Positions 1 to 10,190 of a DNA stretch of 64,000 nucleotides are shown one piece after another. Below the pieces are notes generated by a model. It was given only the letters and a program-made list of their open reading frames with translations. It did not search any database and had not been told where the DNA came from. The stretch lies in NCBI RefSeq assembly GCF_000426725.1, contig NZ_AUFX01000004.1:62001-126000 (forward strand), given 5' to 3'. A program made the position numbers and the translations under genes. How positions within the stretch are numbered: position 1 is the first letter of the stretch; every line of letters begins with the position of its first letter. Source of the DNA: Sporocytophaga myxococcoides DSM 11118 (lineage in GTDB: Bacteria > Bacteroidota > Bacteroidia > Cytophagales > Cytophagaceae).

Positions 1-2598
1 AATAATATCTTTGAACTCTACATAGTTCAGATTCATATAATCTGTATCAAAGGCTATACGCATGATGTGTTCTCCTTGGATGAGGCTTATATCATTCAGA
101 GTCACTGTCTGCCATGTTTGCCATCCTCCTGTATTGGGCAAATTTACAGGGCCGGTGACATCAACACCATCCATTTCAATATGGAAGGTTTTCCCCTCAC
201 CTTCGGCCGCTATCCTTACCTCCAGATCATATTTACCTGATGCAGCTACAACTACTGAATACTCCAGCCATTCTCCCTTTAAGGTATAACCTACATTAAA
301 AGCCCCCTCATTATCCTGAGTTGTTTCAATATCCACTTCATCATTTCTGAATGTGGCTTTTCCTTCATTACCGTTTGTATTAGCTTCATGATATGCCAGC
401 CCTTCTCCCCCGAGGTCATATTCTTCAGCTTCAATTCTGCCTGGAATCAGATGAGCTGCCTTGAATGGTTCTTGTTTCAGCTCTTTAGTTAAGGTAAAGG
501 TCACATAGTTCATGTTTACGAAATCGGTAACCCCTATAGTAACCCTCATGATTTTTTTACCGGCTGTAAGATTGATACCTTTCACCTTTACAGTTTGCCA
601 GGTTTGCCAGCCCGTTGTATTTGGTATAGCTATATTCCCGGCTATGTTCGTTCCATCCATAGCTACAGATACAGTACGTCCATCACCATTGGCTGCTACT
701 CTTAAATCAAGATCATATGTTCCTGCAGTTTTAACATCCACGCTATATTCAAGCCATTCTCCGGATGTAGCCCAGCCTATATTATAACCTGCCCCGGCAT
801 CAGTGCAGCTTTCAATATCTACATCTTCATCTGTGCGGAAATTGACAATTGGAGTTACCTGGCTTCCGGGAGTGCTGTCGGCATAGGCAAAACCATTGCC
901 GCCGACATCAAAATGCTCAAGTTGTATCGTTCCTGGAATAACATGCCATGAACCATTATATGGCCCCTGTGGTAGGTTTACTTTGATAGTTACTTTTGCT
1001 TCCACCACATTACCCTGATTATCTGTAGCAATTACTTTTATATCATGAGTCCCCACAGAAGCTCCAGTCCAGATGAAACTATAAGGAGCTGAATTATCGC
1101 TATTCAGCAAAACAGATCCATCATAAAATTTAACATCAGCAATAGTACCGTCTTCATCTACAGCAGTTGCAGATAGGGTTATCTGGTCAGCGGTAGTAAA
1201 TATCTGCCCTTCTGTCGGTGAGGTTATTGCAAGACTTATTTTTCCGTTATTTGTGCAGCCCTCAGCAGGACACATAGGGTAACCTACTTTTGGTCGGCCA
1301 TTCATATAACTTTTTAACCAGGTTCCAGCTGCTCTGTCTTGGCCGTTTTCTAAAGTGAATCCGGTACCTGTAACCCAAGTCCTGTTTAATACATGTCCCC
1401 ACCAGGTAACCCCTTTAACTGCGGGGTGCTCCCAATACTCAGGAAAATGATTCTGGAAGCTTGATAGTTGCTGTTGCTCATTGTTATTGTTATCATTTCC
1501 TCCTGCCATATCAAGTTCAGTAACATACACAGGAATGCCTCCTCGGGCCATCCTGCTACAATCCTGAGTAATACGCCCATCTGGCTGAGGATCCACACTA
1601 AACCAATGTGCCTGAGTTCCAAATCCATCAATAATACCTCTATCTCTCAATGCAGCAACCAATTTCAACATTTCGTCAATAGAAGTATTGCTTCCTTCAA
1701 GACCATAATCATTCAAGACCAGTTTGGTATTTGGAAAAATTCTCCTCGCTTCAGTAAACAACCATATTTGCCAGCCAAAATCATCTATGGCTGTATTGGT
1801 TTTACCACTGAATTTATCTCGCATTTGCTGGTTAGGTTGCTGATGATTAAATAACTGCTCATTTAAAACATCAATCTGATCTATGTACTTGAAGCGCGCA
1901 GCTATCCCTTCCATATATTCTACCAACTCCGCTCTGGCATCTGTGGTACTTAGTGAAAATAACCAATTTGGATACTGTGCTCCCCACATGGCAGCATGCC
2001 AGCGAAACATAATCTTTCTGTCATTGGCAGCTTTATAGGCAGCATCTGCTCCACCCCAGTTCATAACATCCCTGGTACCTTCAACAGATCCCCACTTACA
2101 TGCATTCTCAGCACTAACACCATTGAAGTATTGATTCCAACTGCCTAAAAGCTGATTCTGATGCAAGCCAGCCATGTATTTCCCTTTACAAGCAGCCAGC
2201 CCTTGAGACGGAAAATTTCCATTGCCAACAGTAATCAATACACCTGCTGAAGTGAAGGCTACACCTTTGTTATTCGTAGCCTTTGCCGTGATCCGATACT
2301 CGCCAGCCGGAACACACCCCCACACAAATCTGTATGTGTTATTTGTATGAGTACTTGTTTCTCCCAGTTTAGTATTTCCATTAAAAAATTCCACTTTCGA
2401 AACCGTCCCATTATTGGCGGTTTTTCCAATATCCGTAGCATATACATGTATTTCCACATCGGTGCCAGTTTTAAAATAGGCATTGCTGAATGGCATAGTA
2501 ACTACTGCAGATGGCGGATAAGTCTGACCAAAGGAATTATATATAGTAAAAAGGAAAATAAAACCTATGAGTCGAAAAATCATTCTTGCTTTGTTCAT
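1..2598 (-). CDS. GH10 endo-xylanase with Ig-like and two CBM6 modules (3' end outside window)
   Basis: Secreted endo-beta-1,4-xylanase acting on the xylan backbone; 866 codons are visible and the C-terminus lies beyond the left edge. A signal peptide covers about residues 1-25. It is followed by an Ig-like domain (about 27-125), a GH10 barrel (about 130-430), another Ig-like domain and two CBM6 modules. The GH10 acid/base is E247 in DVLNEQL and the nucleophile is E361 in VTELD. The start at 2598 (MNKARM) gives a good signal peptide; M6 at 2583 is an alternative. A T9SS sorting domain is expected in the missing part because its relatives here have one. The Ig-GH10 half is a close paralogue of the enzyme at 38337-41666, but the tails differ. 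The next gene upstream on the same strand is the GH43 enzyme, so both would help break down arabinoxylan. Family assignment is firm; fine specificity is not known. Confidence 0.93.
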   Translation of the reverse strand, partial: MNKARMIFRLIGFIFLFTIYNSFGQTYPPSAVVTMPFSNAYFKTGTDVEIHVYATDIGKTANNGTVSKVEFFNGNTKLGETSTHTNNTYRFVWGCVPAGEYRITAKATNNKGVAFTSAGVLITVGNGNFPSQGLAACKGKYMAGLHQNQLLGSWNQYFNGVSAENACKWGSVEGTRDVMNWGGADAAYKAANDRKIMFRWHAAMWGAQYPNWLFSLSTTDARAELVEYMEGIAARFKYIDQIDVLNEQLFNHQQPNQQMRDKFSGKTNTAIDDFGWQIWLFTEARRIFPNTKLVLNDYGLEGSNTSIDEMLKLVAALRDRGIIDGFGTQAHWFSVDPQPDGRITQDCSRMARGGIPVYVTELDMAGGNDNNNNEQQQLSSFQNHFPEYWEHPAVKGVTWWGHVLNRTWVTGTGFTLENGQDRAAGTWLKSYMNGRPKVGYPMCPAEGCTNNGKISLAITSPTEGQIFTTADQITLSATAVDEDGTIADVKFYDGSVLLNSDNSAPYSFIWTGASVGTHDIKVIATDNQGNVVEAKVTIKVNLPQGPYNGSWHVIPGTIQLEHFDVGGNGFAYADSTPGSQVTPIVNFRTDEDVDIESCTDAGAGYNIGWATSGEWLEYSVDVKTAGTYDLDLRVAANGDGRTVSVAMDGTNIAGNIAIPNTTGWQTWQTVKVKGINLTAGKKIMRVTIGVTDFVNMNYVTFTLTKELKQEPFKAAHLIPGRIEAEEYDLGGEGLAYHEANTNGNEGKATFRNDEVDIETTQDNEGAFNVGYTLKGEWLEYSVVVAASGKYDLEVRIAAEGEGKTFHIEMDGVDVTGPVNLPNTGGWQTWQTVTLNDISLIQGEHIMRIAFDTDYMNLNYVEFKDII

Positions 2599-2810
2599 AA
2601 TAAGATTTTTTTTTAGCTCTTTCTTATTGTTTCAGTATCTTCATGACAGAAACAGTATTGACATTTACTCCTCCCTACAATCATCAAGAGATTTTAGTAA
2701 ACAGATTTAAGAAAAAAATTATGGCAAAAAGAAATGAGTATTACTACGCTCAAAAAACGACCAAAACATATTGGCTCATTTATCTCACCGACTAAAGGCT
2801 TTCTAAATTT

Positions 2811-5800
2811 TTATTGTCTTACTATTTTATGAACAAACACGCCTTTATTATTCTCTATTATCAGAAAATACATTCCTGAATTCAGATCAGAACCAACGAT
2901 CTTACTATCCGAGCCTTCACCAGATTCTACTTCAGATCCGCTTAGATCGGTTATTCTATAATTGAAATTATCAGCTTTATGAATTTGAAGGCCACTACTG
3001 CTAAATGGATTCGGAAAAACCTCTAAGTTTGCAACAGCATTTGTCTTAACTCCTGTGATCACATCTCGGAACTCAACATAGTTCAGATTCATATAGCTTG
3101 CATCAAAGGCTATCCTCATTATATGTTCACCTGCAGTCAGACTGATATCATTCACTGTAACTGTTTTCCATGTTTGCCAACCTGCTGTATTTGCCACATT
3201 GATTGGGCCGGTAACATCTTTGCCATCCATTTCAATATGAAACACTTTTCCATCTCCATCTGCAGCTACCCTTACATCAAGATCATATGAACCTGTTCCA
3301 GATACATTAACTGAATATTCCAGCCATTCGTCTTTAAGAATATAGCTTAAGTTGTAAGAGCCTTCCAAATCCTTTGTTGCTTCTATATCCACTTCATCGT
3401 TCCTTAAAGTCGCCCCGCCTTCATTACCATTTGTGTTGGCCTCATGATAAGCCAAACCTTCTCCTCCAAGATCATATTCTTCAGCCTCTATACGACCAGG
3501 GATTTGATGGGCAGTCTGATTGTAAGCAGATTGTACACCTTCAATAGTTATTGTTACAGGTGAGGAGGTAGTACTTAGTCCTTTATCATCTGTCGCTACA
3601 GCCGTTAGTGTATGAACTCCGGAAGTCATACCTGACCATGCATAATTATATGGTGCGCTATTGTCAGTGCTGAGCAATGTTGTTCCGTCATAAAATCTAA
3701 CATTGGCAATGCTACCATCAGAGTCTGTGGCAGTGGCGGTTAATGTGATTGTTTGCAATGTAGTTCCGCTGGATGGACCTACAAGAGATACCACTGGAGC
3801 TTTATTTGTCTCCAATGCTGTAAATGTTAAATAGTTCAGGTTGATGTAATCCTGAGAACCTATCGTAATGCGCATTACATAGGTACCGGCTGTCAGACTG
3901 ATATTATTTACTGACACTGTTTGCCAGGTTTGCCAGCCTCCTGTGTTTGGCATGGCTATATTATTAGCAATAGTAGTATTACCCATTGCAACTGTTACAG
4001 TACGATCATCGCCATCGCAGGCAGCTCTGAAATCAAGTTTATATAATCCTGTAGTTGTTACATTTACAGTATATTCCAGCCATTCACCTGCTGTGGCATA
4101 ACCTAAATTATACCCTCCTCCTGCATCTGTGCAAACTTCTATATCCACATCTTCATCTGTTCTGAAATTTACTACAGGTGTTACAGCACTGCCTGGGCTA
4201 TCATCTGAATAGGCAATACCATTGCCTCCCAAATCATATTCCTCCAATTGAATTGTCCCTGGTATAACCTGTGCTGTTCCTTTATAAGGACTTTGTACCC
4301 CTTGAATTAAAATCGTAATTGGTGAAGAAACTGTACTAATACCTGTATTGTCTGTAGCTTTTGCTGTAATTGTGTGTGTTCCGGCTTTTGCACCTGTCCA
4401 GGTAAAGTTGTATGGTGCACTGTTATCGGTTCCCAATAAAGCGGAACCATCGTAAAATTCAACACTGGAAACAGTTCCGTCTGCATCTGCTGCTGTTGCA
4501 GCGAGAGTAATGGTTTCCAACGTTGTAAAACTACTATTGCCAGCTGGAGAAGTAATGCTCACGGTGGGTGGTGTACCTACTATATTGAGAAATTTAATAG
4601 TATTTACAAAAAAAGAATTTGCTCCACCGACCCATCTCAAATATACATCATGTTGCCCTGATGCATTAAATGAGCCAGTCAAGTTTTTCCATGTATCAGT
4701 CCCTCCTGTACTAGAAATGGGAATTGTAGCAACTTTTTTTCCATCTCCGCCTATATTATCAAGCCATATTTCCAAACTGGCATTTCCGCTTGCTGAAGCT
4801 ACATTTACCTCAATACCGCTGGCAGTGGTATTACCACCTCCCAAATCCACTCCAGCCATCATTAGCCAGTCGCCCGAAGTACTATTGGTAACTGTCCGAC
4901 CCGGCGTTTTATTCGAATAAGTTACACCATACCAGTTGTTTCTTCCTTCTACTTTAATTGGAGTAAAGCCATATCTATAGCTGTACATGTCAAAATCTGC
5001 AGTAGTATTTGAGGCATATAATCCTACCGATGTACCTACCCATTCATTATAATTTTCTTGTGACTTGTCAAGACCAGACACATCTTTAGTGCCTATTTGT
5101 GACCAATTGATCCCATCCGCACTGTAATAGCCAGTAAGGATATGAGCCGCACGCTCAACCCTAAGCCATACTATATTACCGATTGTATTATTTACTTCGA
5201 CAGTAGTAGTTCCGGTGAACTGCATTCCTATCTTCTTCCCTCCATTGTAGCCAGAATATAATGTGAAATAAACAGCATCCTTACCATTCATCAGCCTGAG
5301 GCCCGCTTGCTGTCCATTAGTTGTAGCATTAAGTTCAACCTTAGTTGTCAATGAATAATACTTTCCTTTGTCCTTCTGTAATATATGAGTGGTACCACTA
5401 CCCGCTTTCAATCTCATATAACCAGGCTTTTCAGTTAGGCTGAACTTGCCGAAATTTGCCTTATTGAAAACATGCCAGTCCTGCTTAAGAGTGGTTGATT
5501 CAAAATAGTCAGCCTTTCCGAAATCGTAAATATAACCGGCTGAATTTGCCAGATTCGGACCTAAAACCGGGTTTGTGCTAACAGGCTCTCCTTTAGGAAC
5601 TCCGTTTGCGTCCCAATTAACCCTGTGCAGATGACTTTGACGACCCTGACCTTCCCATCCCCCATTATCATAGGCATGAGAAAGACACCACCAGGAGCCG
5701 TCGGACAACATCACCGGATTGGTTACGTGGTTAGGCCCGGTGAAACCACCAGGGCTTGAAGCATTAGCCCAGAAGTTACCATGTCTCGTCCAATCTGATT

Positions 5801-6542
5801 CTACATTGGAAAGTTTTGCAGAACTCAATACATATTGCCCTCCTGTAACATTTCCGGCAACAAACATATAATAACGGCCGTTGCGTTTGCACATTACAGG
5901 GCCTTCTGCCCAACTATACTGATTGTTTGCATTAATCCAATTCATATTCCATGCTTGTCCAGAAGGCTGTCCATCCATTCCCAATTTTTGAAGGCCATTG
6001 TTGGCTTGTCCGTTTTTTAAAAGCATATATGGTGTTCCGTCACTATCTACAAATACGGAGTTGTCATATCCATACACACCAGTGTTGGTATTGACCTTCA
6101 CTGGAGCTGACCAAGGGCCAGCGGGATTGGTAGCAGTACAGAAATATTGTCCACCTCCTGCATTGTTGGAGAAGTAGACCCAGAATTTGTTATTAAAAAA
6201 AACTATCGAACCCTGCCATGTCCCAGCCTGCGTAGCATCGTTATTGGGTATAGAGGAAGAGGTAGGTATAACCCTTGAGATTACCTTCCAATGAAGCAGG
6301 TCTGTAGAATGAAGTATAGGCAGATAAGGAGCAAAATGAAAATTGGAACCAGTTGTGTAAAAATCATTTCCTTGCTTCCAGATAGTCTGATCGGGATGAT
6401 CACCTGGTAAGATAGGATTTACATATGATTGTATACCATTTGGTCCAGGAGCATTGGAAATCTGAGCTGATACTTCTATAAGAAAAAGAAGCATAGCTCC
6501 AAGACCAAAAAATATATTTCGCTTAATCTGATACATATTCAT
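2811..6542 (-). CDS. GH43 xylosidase/arabinofuranosidase with three CBM6 modules and T9SS sorting domain
   Basis: Secreted modular enzyme, probably a beta-xylosidase or alpha-L-arabinofuranosidase acting on arabinoxylan. Order: signal peptide 1-27; GH43 five-bladed propeller about 38-340 with base D51 (HPDQT), pKa-modulating D160 (GYDNSVF) and acid E213 (WAEGP); a beta-sandwich domain usual behind GH43 about 345-525; CBM6 about 530-655; Ig-like about 658-748; CBM6 about 758-910; Ig-like about 915-1002; CBM6 about 1013-1148; T9SS type-A sorting domain about 1165-1243, starting near VFPNPF. The second and third CBM6 belong to two different sequence types, and the same two types occur in the same order in the GH10 enzyme downstream. 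At 1243 residues it is much larger than a bare GH43 (about 320). The substrate within GH43 cannot be fixed from sequence alone. Confidence 0.93.
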   Translation of the reverse strand: MNMYQIKRNIFFGLGAMLLFLIEVSAQISNAPGPNGIQSYVNPILPGDHPDQTIWKQGNDFYTTGSNFHFAPYLPILHSTDLLHWKVISRVIPTSSSIPNNDATQAGTWQGSIVFFNNKFWVYFSNNAGGGQYFCTATNPAGPWSAPVKVNTNTGVYGYDNSVFVDSDGTPYMLLKNGQANNGLQKLGMDGQPSGQAWNMNWINANNQYSWAEGPVMCKRNGRYYMFVAGNVTGGQYVLSSAKLSNVESDWTRHGNFWANASSPGGFTGPNHVTNPVMLSDGSWWCLSHAYDNGGWEGQGRQSHLHRVNWDANGVPKGEPVSTNPVLGPNLANSAGYIYDFGKADYFESTTLKQDWHVFNKANFGKFSLTEKPGYMRLKAGSGTTHILQKDKGKYYSLTTKVELNATTNGQQAGLRLMNGKDAVYFTLYSGYNGGKKIGMQFTGTTTVEVNNTIGNIVWLRVERAAHILTGYYSADGINWSQIGTKDVSGLDKSQENYNEWVGTSVGLYASNTTADFDMYSYRYGFTPIKVEGRNNWYGVTYSNKTPGRTVTNSTSGDWLMMAGVDLGGGNTTASGIEVNVASASGNASLEIWLDNIGGDGKKVATIPISSTGGTDTWKNLTGSFNASGQHDVYLRWVGGANSFFVNTIKFLNIVGTPPTVSITSPAGNSSFTTLETITLAATAADADGTVSSVEFYDGSALLGTDNSAPYNFTWTGAKAGTHTITAKATDNTGISTVSSPITILIQGVQSPYKGTAQVIPGTIQLEEYDLGGNGIAYSDDSPGSAVTPVVNFRTDEDVDIEVCTDAGGGYNLGYATAGEWLEYTVNVTTTGLYKLDFRAACDGDDRTVTVAMGNTTIANNIAMPNTGGWQTWQTVSVNNISLTAGTYVMRITIGSQDYINLNYLTFTALETNKAPVVSLVGPSSGTTLQTITLTATATDSDGSIANVRFYDGTTLLSTDNSAPYNYAWSGMTSGVHTLTAVATDDKGLSTTSSPVTITIEGVQSAYNQTAHQIPGRIEAEEYDLGGEGLAYHEANTNGNEGGATLRNDEVDIEATKDLEGSYNLSYILKDEWLEYSVNVSGTGSYDLDVRVAADGDGKVFHIEMDGKDVTGPINVANTAGWQTWKTVTVNDISLTAGEHIMRIAFDASYMNLNYVEFRDVITGVKTNAVANLEVFPNPFSSSGLQIHKADNFNYRITDLSGSEVESGEGSDSKIVGSDLNSGMYFLIIENNKGVFVHKIVRQ

Positions 6543-8208
6543 TTTAATTTTCGTATTGATTACTTAAAGAAAACGTTTAACTGATATTAAAAAGAAACAC
6601 CTCACGTGCCACTTTATACACTGATGAAAAAACATAAATTGACTAACAACATGCTTATTTGATCCACTCCTTTAACTCATCTTGTTCTTTATTCATTTCA
6701 ACGGCCACATCAATATTTTTAACGAGTTATAGCTCGCAAAATCTGACCGCTGGCGGCCGGCACCTGATCATGCATTAAATGAAATTATAATAGGTATTTA
6801 TCTTTTAGTTATAAAACCGTTCGTTAAGAAATATATCATTTCAAAAGTATATTGACATACTTATGATTTGACTAGCTGACATACTATTACATCAGCCAAA
6901 CTTAAAATTGCACACCTACAAAATGGGGATTCAAATAGTAAACACTTATAGTAAAAAATTATAAAAAATATAATTGGCAATTAATTAAAATTGATTTTAA
7001 GGTATAATGAGATCAGACTAGCGGCATGAAGAGCTAAAGAAAATAAATCGGAAAAATATTTGTTTATTTCCTCAGATGTAAAAGTGGGAAACAAAGCGCC
7101 CTCATAAGATGAATAGCAAATATATACCACAACAGTTGGCAAAATATTTCCAACCAATTGAATATCCTGGATAAAACAGCTTTTAAATTATGAAATAATA
7201 GCAGGAGAAAATCAGGATAATTAATTTAGGGATTAAAATTGACATAAAACATTTCAGGCTCAAAGCCTCCATGGATATCATGTCTGTATTTAAAAAATTT
7301 TATGTACCGAATGTAAGATACGAAATCTTAATATTTTTGTAGGATCTTGCCGTCTTCTCCTCATAACAAGATGTCTTCTTAAAAAGGACTTTAGCTTTTT
7401 TAACTTCATAATAATTTTTAGTCTTTTAAAAACTTCCGTATAAAAATTCTTTTATTTCCTAATTTAGTTTAATAATGAAAATCAGCTTGGAATGAATAAT
7501 TTATCAACACAATTTGTTGAACATTATTTAATAAAGCTTTCGAAGAGTTATAAACCTAAGCAAAAGGCTTCATTAAATGATATGGATTAAAGACGATTAA
7601 CTACAATGATAAAGTCAAAAAGTAAACATGTTTTGGGATTCACTCTTCAAAATTGCCCAAATAAGTTTCGGTGTAATATCAGTTGACTGCCTCAAAGCTT
7701 CTATTATTAGTTCTGTCAAAGCTCCAGCAAACATTACATTATAAGTCTAAGAATGGCTTACTGCATAATTTGTATAAATGAACCACCATACTGTTCGTTA
7801 AATAGCTTGAACCCTTCAGCACTTCGAGACATTATTATAACTCCATTAATTTTATCTTTATATAATTTGGGGGAGGATAAATAACATTCAGTTATTTTCC
7901 CTGCTATAGTATTAATAAAAAAGAAGCCCATGTTCGATATGTGTCATGCAACATAGTAGTCGCAGATCCATCTTTGCTATTGAAAAGTGTATTTATAAGC
8001 TGAATAATCATTCCATATTGGAAAGTTGTGAATATCCTGAGAGCACCGAACTTGAACAAAATAAAGCAATCTATCTTTCTCCCAATCCGGAATCAAAAAA
8101 TATTAGGTTGCAATTCTCGTCCAAGAAGAGCATGCTCTTTTCTTCATTTAAACTTGCCTTATATTCCTAAATCCAGCTGCCTAAGGAATACAAGACTATA
8201 CTTCTCTT
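6543..8208. other. Long gene-poor interval
   Basis: About 1.66 kb without a convincing intact gene. It is strongly AT-rich apart from a short GC-rich stretch near 6745-6765. It holds a possible decayed gene (7615-8070, listed separately) and short unsupported frames, such as a 32-codon frame on the plus strand at 7492-7590 and a 74-codon one at 7946-8170. I see no tRNA, terminator or repeat that explains its length. Confidence 0.6.
7615..8070 (-). pseudogene. Possible decayed protein gene, family uncertain
   Basis: Three neighbouring reading frames on the minus strand each carry protein-like sequence that ends where the next begins. From about 8070 to 7900 one frame contains GMIIQLINTLF and HDTYRTWASFLL. 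From about 7942 to 7758 a second frame contains AGKITECYLSSPKLYKDKIN and AEGFKLFNEQYGG and ends in a stop. From 7740 to 7615 a third frame contains MFAGALTELIIEALRQS and LIWAILKSES. The residue pattern looks helical and was perhaps once the C-terminal part of a TetR-like regulator, but I cannot confirm the family. Two frameshifts and several stops would be needed, so if it is real it is broken. Confidence 0.3.
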
Positions 8209-8658
8209 TTAAACTCCAAACTGTCTCAGATGGTGATCACTATGTTTATATGCATGGTAACCTATTTGTTCTTTGGTCATCTTGCCGAAGAAAGGATGAA
8301 TAAAACTATTGTCAGGAAAATTATATGATTCATACATTTGTATCAGAGAAATCCACCTGGACTTTTCTTTTGCAATATCACCAGACGTGTCCCTTACCAT
8401 CAATTCTGGAATAGTAGGATTGTTAGGCCTCATGGGCTTACCTTTCATTTCATTTTTCAGAAAAAACCTACCTAGCAAAAGACCTGTAAAAGGTCGTTTA
8501 TATCTCCTATTAAATAATACCATTTCTTCCCAAAGCGCACAATGTTTCAGCATCTGATAAACATTCATTTTACCCCACTTAGCTTTATTATTATGGCCTA
8601 GAGAATTGATCCTTTGAATCAATTCCTCTCTTGTTGCTTTTTCAAATACAGATTTCAA
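8209..8658 (-). CDS. DUF1569 (DinB-like) protein
   Basis: Small cytoplasmic protein of the DUF1569 family, a branch of the DinB/YfiT-like four-helix proteins. The family traits are KWGKMNVYQMLKHC near the start and HPFFGKMTKEQIGYHAYKH near the end, with histidines spaced as in the metal site of DinB-like folds. Its biochemical role is unknown. The first ATG (8691) overlaps the upstream VOC gene by 28 bases. A TTG at 8658 instead gives the usual family N-terminus (MKSVFEKATREELI) and starts five bases after the VOC stop, so I prefer TTG. It is the last gene of a tight group with the VOC protein and the AraC regulator, a grouping I know from other Bacteroidota. Confidence 0.85.
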   Translation of the reverse strand: MKSVFEKATREELIQRINSLGHNNKAKWGKMNVYQMLKHCALWEEMVLFNRRYKRPFTGLLLGRFFLKNEMKGKPMRPNNPTIPELMVRDTSGDIAKEKSRWISLIQMYESYNFPDNSFIHPFFGKMTKEQIGYHAYKHSDHHLRQFGV

Positions 8659-8663
8659 AGCTT

Positions 8664-9074
8664 TCAGTTTAGTTGAGAAAGTGAAAACCAATTGCCTGAA
8701 TCATCAACAAACAAGGCTTCAAAGCCATAGAATTCCTTGGTGGGCGCCTTTTTAAAAACAACACCTTTAGATTTCAGCTCTTCATAGGTAGCAAGCAGAT
8801 CTTTGCATGTAAAGACTCCGGCACCAAACGTACCTTTTTTCACAAGGTCAGTCATTATTTTAACTGTTTCCTTGTTAAATGTACTTCCTTCTACAACGGG
8901 GAATAGCGTAAGTTCAAGTTCAGGTTGTTCGGGAGGACAAACAGTAAGCCATCTCATACCTGGCCCCATGGGTACGTCTGTGTGCACTTTAAACCCAAGT
9001 TTATTTACATAAAAATCATATGCGCTATCCTGATCCAGGACATAAATGCAGACATGTGTCAATTTTGTAATCAT
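8664..9074 (-). CDS. VOC family protein (glyoxalase/bleomycin-resistance fold)
   Basis: A 136-residue single-domain protein with the paired beta-alpha-beta-beta-beta units of the vicinal oxygen chelate superfamily. It opens with the typical MITKLTHVCIYVLDQDSAYDFY motif region, which includes a candidate metal ligand H7, and ends in FVDDSGNWFSLSQ. Members bind a divalent metal and act on small molecules or sequester them; the substrate here cannot be told. It lies between the AraC regulator (48 bases upstream) and the DUF1569 gene (downstream), all on the minus strand. They are probably co-transcribed, with the AraC protein a likely regulator of the group. Confidence 0.88.
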   Translation of the reverse strand: MITKLTHVCIYVLDQDSAYDFYVNKLGFKVHTDVPMGPGMRWLTVCPPEQPELELTLFPVVEGSTFNKETVKIMTDLVKKGTFGAGVFTCKDLLATYEELKSKGVVFKKAPTKEFYGFEALFVDDSGNWFSLSQLN

Positions 9075-9122
9075 AGAGTTTATATTTTTTAGAAACCGTA
9101 TGTTACAAATATGAGCAATAGC

Positions 9123-9575
9123 TTACAAAGACTCTTCTTCAAAATTGCTTTTTTTTGACCAACCATGGGTCTCTGCAAAGCAGTTAGGGATAAAACATAG
9201 AGGGTTTGTTGAGATTTCCGAATTTCGAAGAATTTGTTGCTGTTTGAATGCAGCAGGGGTTACACCTACAATCTTTTTAAAAAGTCCGGTAAAGGTGCTC
9301 ACACTGTCAAAGCCGACTATAGAGCAAGCCTCAGAGATCGATATTTCTTTTGCTAATAGCAGCCTGGCATTGTCTATCCTGACCTTTGTTAAATACTGAT
9401 GAGGAGTTTTACCATAAATACTTTTAAACAGTCTTATAAAATGAAATTTTGAAAAATATGCTTCGTCCGATATGTCATTAAGGTCAATATTATTAGCATA
9501 ATGATTAACTATATAGAGCTTCGCCTGAACGATCCTTTTGTATAAATACATTTTCGGATATTGATCTTTTTTCAT
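9123..9575 (-). CDS. Short AraC-family transcriptional regulator
   Basis: A 150-residue DNA-binding protein made almost only of an AraC/XylS double helix-turn-helix, about residues 12-112. The first HTH covers LNDISDEAYFSKFHFIRLFK, followed by YGKTPHQYL; the second covers ISISEACSIVGFDSVSTFTG, followed by FKKIVGVTPAAF. There is no N-terminal sensing domain, so it may be constitutive or respond through its short C-terminal tail (about 115-150). It heads the VOC and DUF1569 genes on the same strand and probably controls them or itself. Confidence 0.9.
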   Translation of the reverse strand: MKKDQYPKMYLYKRIVQAKLYIVNHYANNIDLNDISDEAYFSKFHFIRLFKSIYGKTPHQYLTKVRIDNARLLLAKEISISEACSIVGFDSVSTFTGLFKKIVGVTPAAFKQQQILRNSEISTNPLCFIPNCFAETHGWSKKSNFEEESL

Positions 9576-9721
9576 TTCCTGTTATTTTCAAAATCTTCGC
9601 AAAGAATTATATCAATATAAATAATACATCCGATAATGCAAAGCTCTTGTTCAGGAACAAACGATTGACGCATTTTCACCTTGTTAGGATACTATGCGGA
9701 TGCTAAGATCTGAAGGATAAA

Positions 9722-9755
9722 TAAAAAACCCTCCATAACTTATAAGTCAGGAGGG
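9722..9755 (-). terminator. Intrinsic terminator of the FN3 lipoprotein gene
   Basis: CCCTCC (9729-9734) pairs with GGAGGG (9750-9755) around an inner perfect palindrome ACTTATAAGT. Read on the minus strand the stem is followed by a run of T from the A-tract at 9723-9728. It lies about 58 bases past the stop of the gene at 9813-10190. Confidence 0.7.
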
Positions 9756-9812
9756 CTGTAACTAATAAGGAAAATCTGACAACGTATTGTTCAGGTGTCT
9801 CCTATACTCCTT

Positions 9813-10190
9813 TTATTTGACCAACGTGGATACTGTAAGGTTATGAACGGCCAGAACATTTCCACCATATGCATAATCTTTTCCCTCAAGTTTTATATCA
9901 TAAGCAGTATTTGGTTCCAGATCTGCGATTTTATATGTAATTGGATCATTAATAAGATTCTGATAGGGGCCAATCTCTCTAGCGCTTTCTCCTTTTTTTG
10001 TAATATAAATTGTATACCAGGAAACACCGCTTACTGGTTTCCAACTTAGAGTAATAGCCTCTGCTGTGGAGCTTGAGGTAACTTGTATGTCTTTAGCAAT
10101 TATAGGATCAGGTGAATCATCCTTCACACAAGAAACCAATGAAAAAGTAAAAACAAGCGCTACAATAAAAAACTTTAATGAATTTAACAT
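9813..10190 (-). CDS. Small lipoprotein with a fibronectin type III domain
   Basis: A 125-residue exported lipoprotein. The N-terminus is a lipoprotein signal with lipobox LVSC (Cys about residue 21), so it should be anchored in a membrane. Residues about 35-122 form a fibronectin type III fold, recognised by the ITLSWKPVSGVSWYTIYI strand pair and the closing YKIADLEPNTAYDIKL segment. No catalytic motif is visible; it is probably a surface binding or structural protein. It stands alone, with a terminator behind it. Confidence 0.8.
   Translation of the reverse strand: MLNSLKFFIVALVFTFSLVSCVKDDSPDPIIAKDIQVTSSSTAEAITLSWKPVSGVSWYTIYITKKGESAREIGPYQNLINDPITYKIADLEPNTAYDIKLEGKDYAYGGNVLAVHNLTVSTLVK

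Noticed and set aside
1468-1854. 128-codon plus-strand frame
   Set aside because: Antisense to the GH10 catalytic domain, with no protein-like features of its own.
4510-4920. 136-codon plus-strand frame
   Set aside because: It lies opposite the CBM6/Ig part of the GH43 gene and is a mirror of its codon bias; the minus-strand product is clearly real.
7946-8303. Two overlapping plus-strand frames of 74 and 91 codons
   Set aside because: No signal, domain or codon pattern supports them, and one runs into the DUF1569 gene on the other strand.
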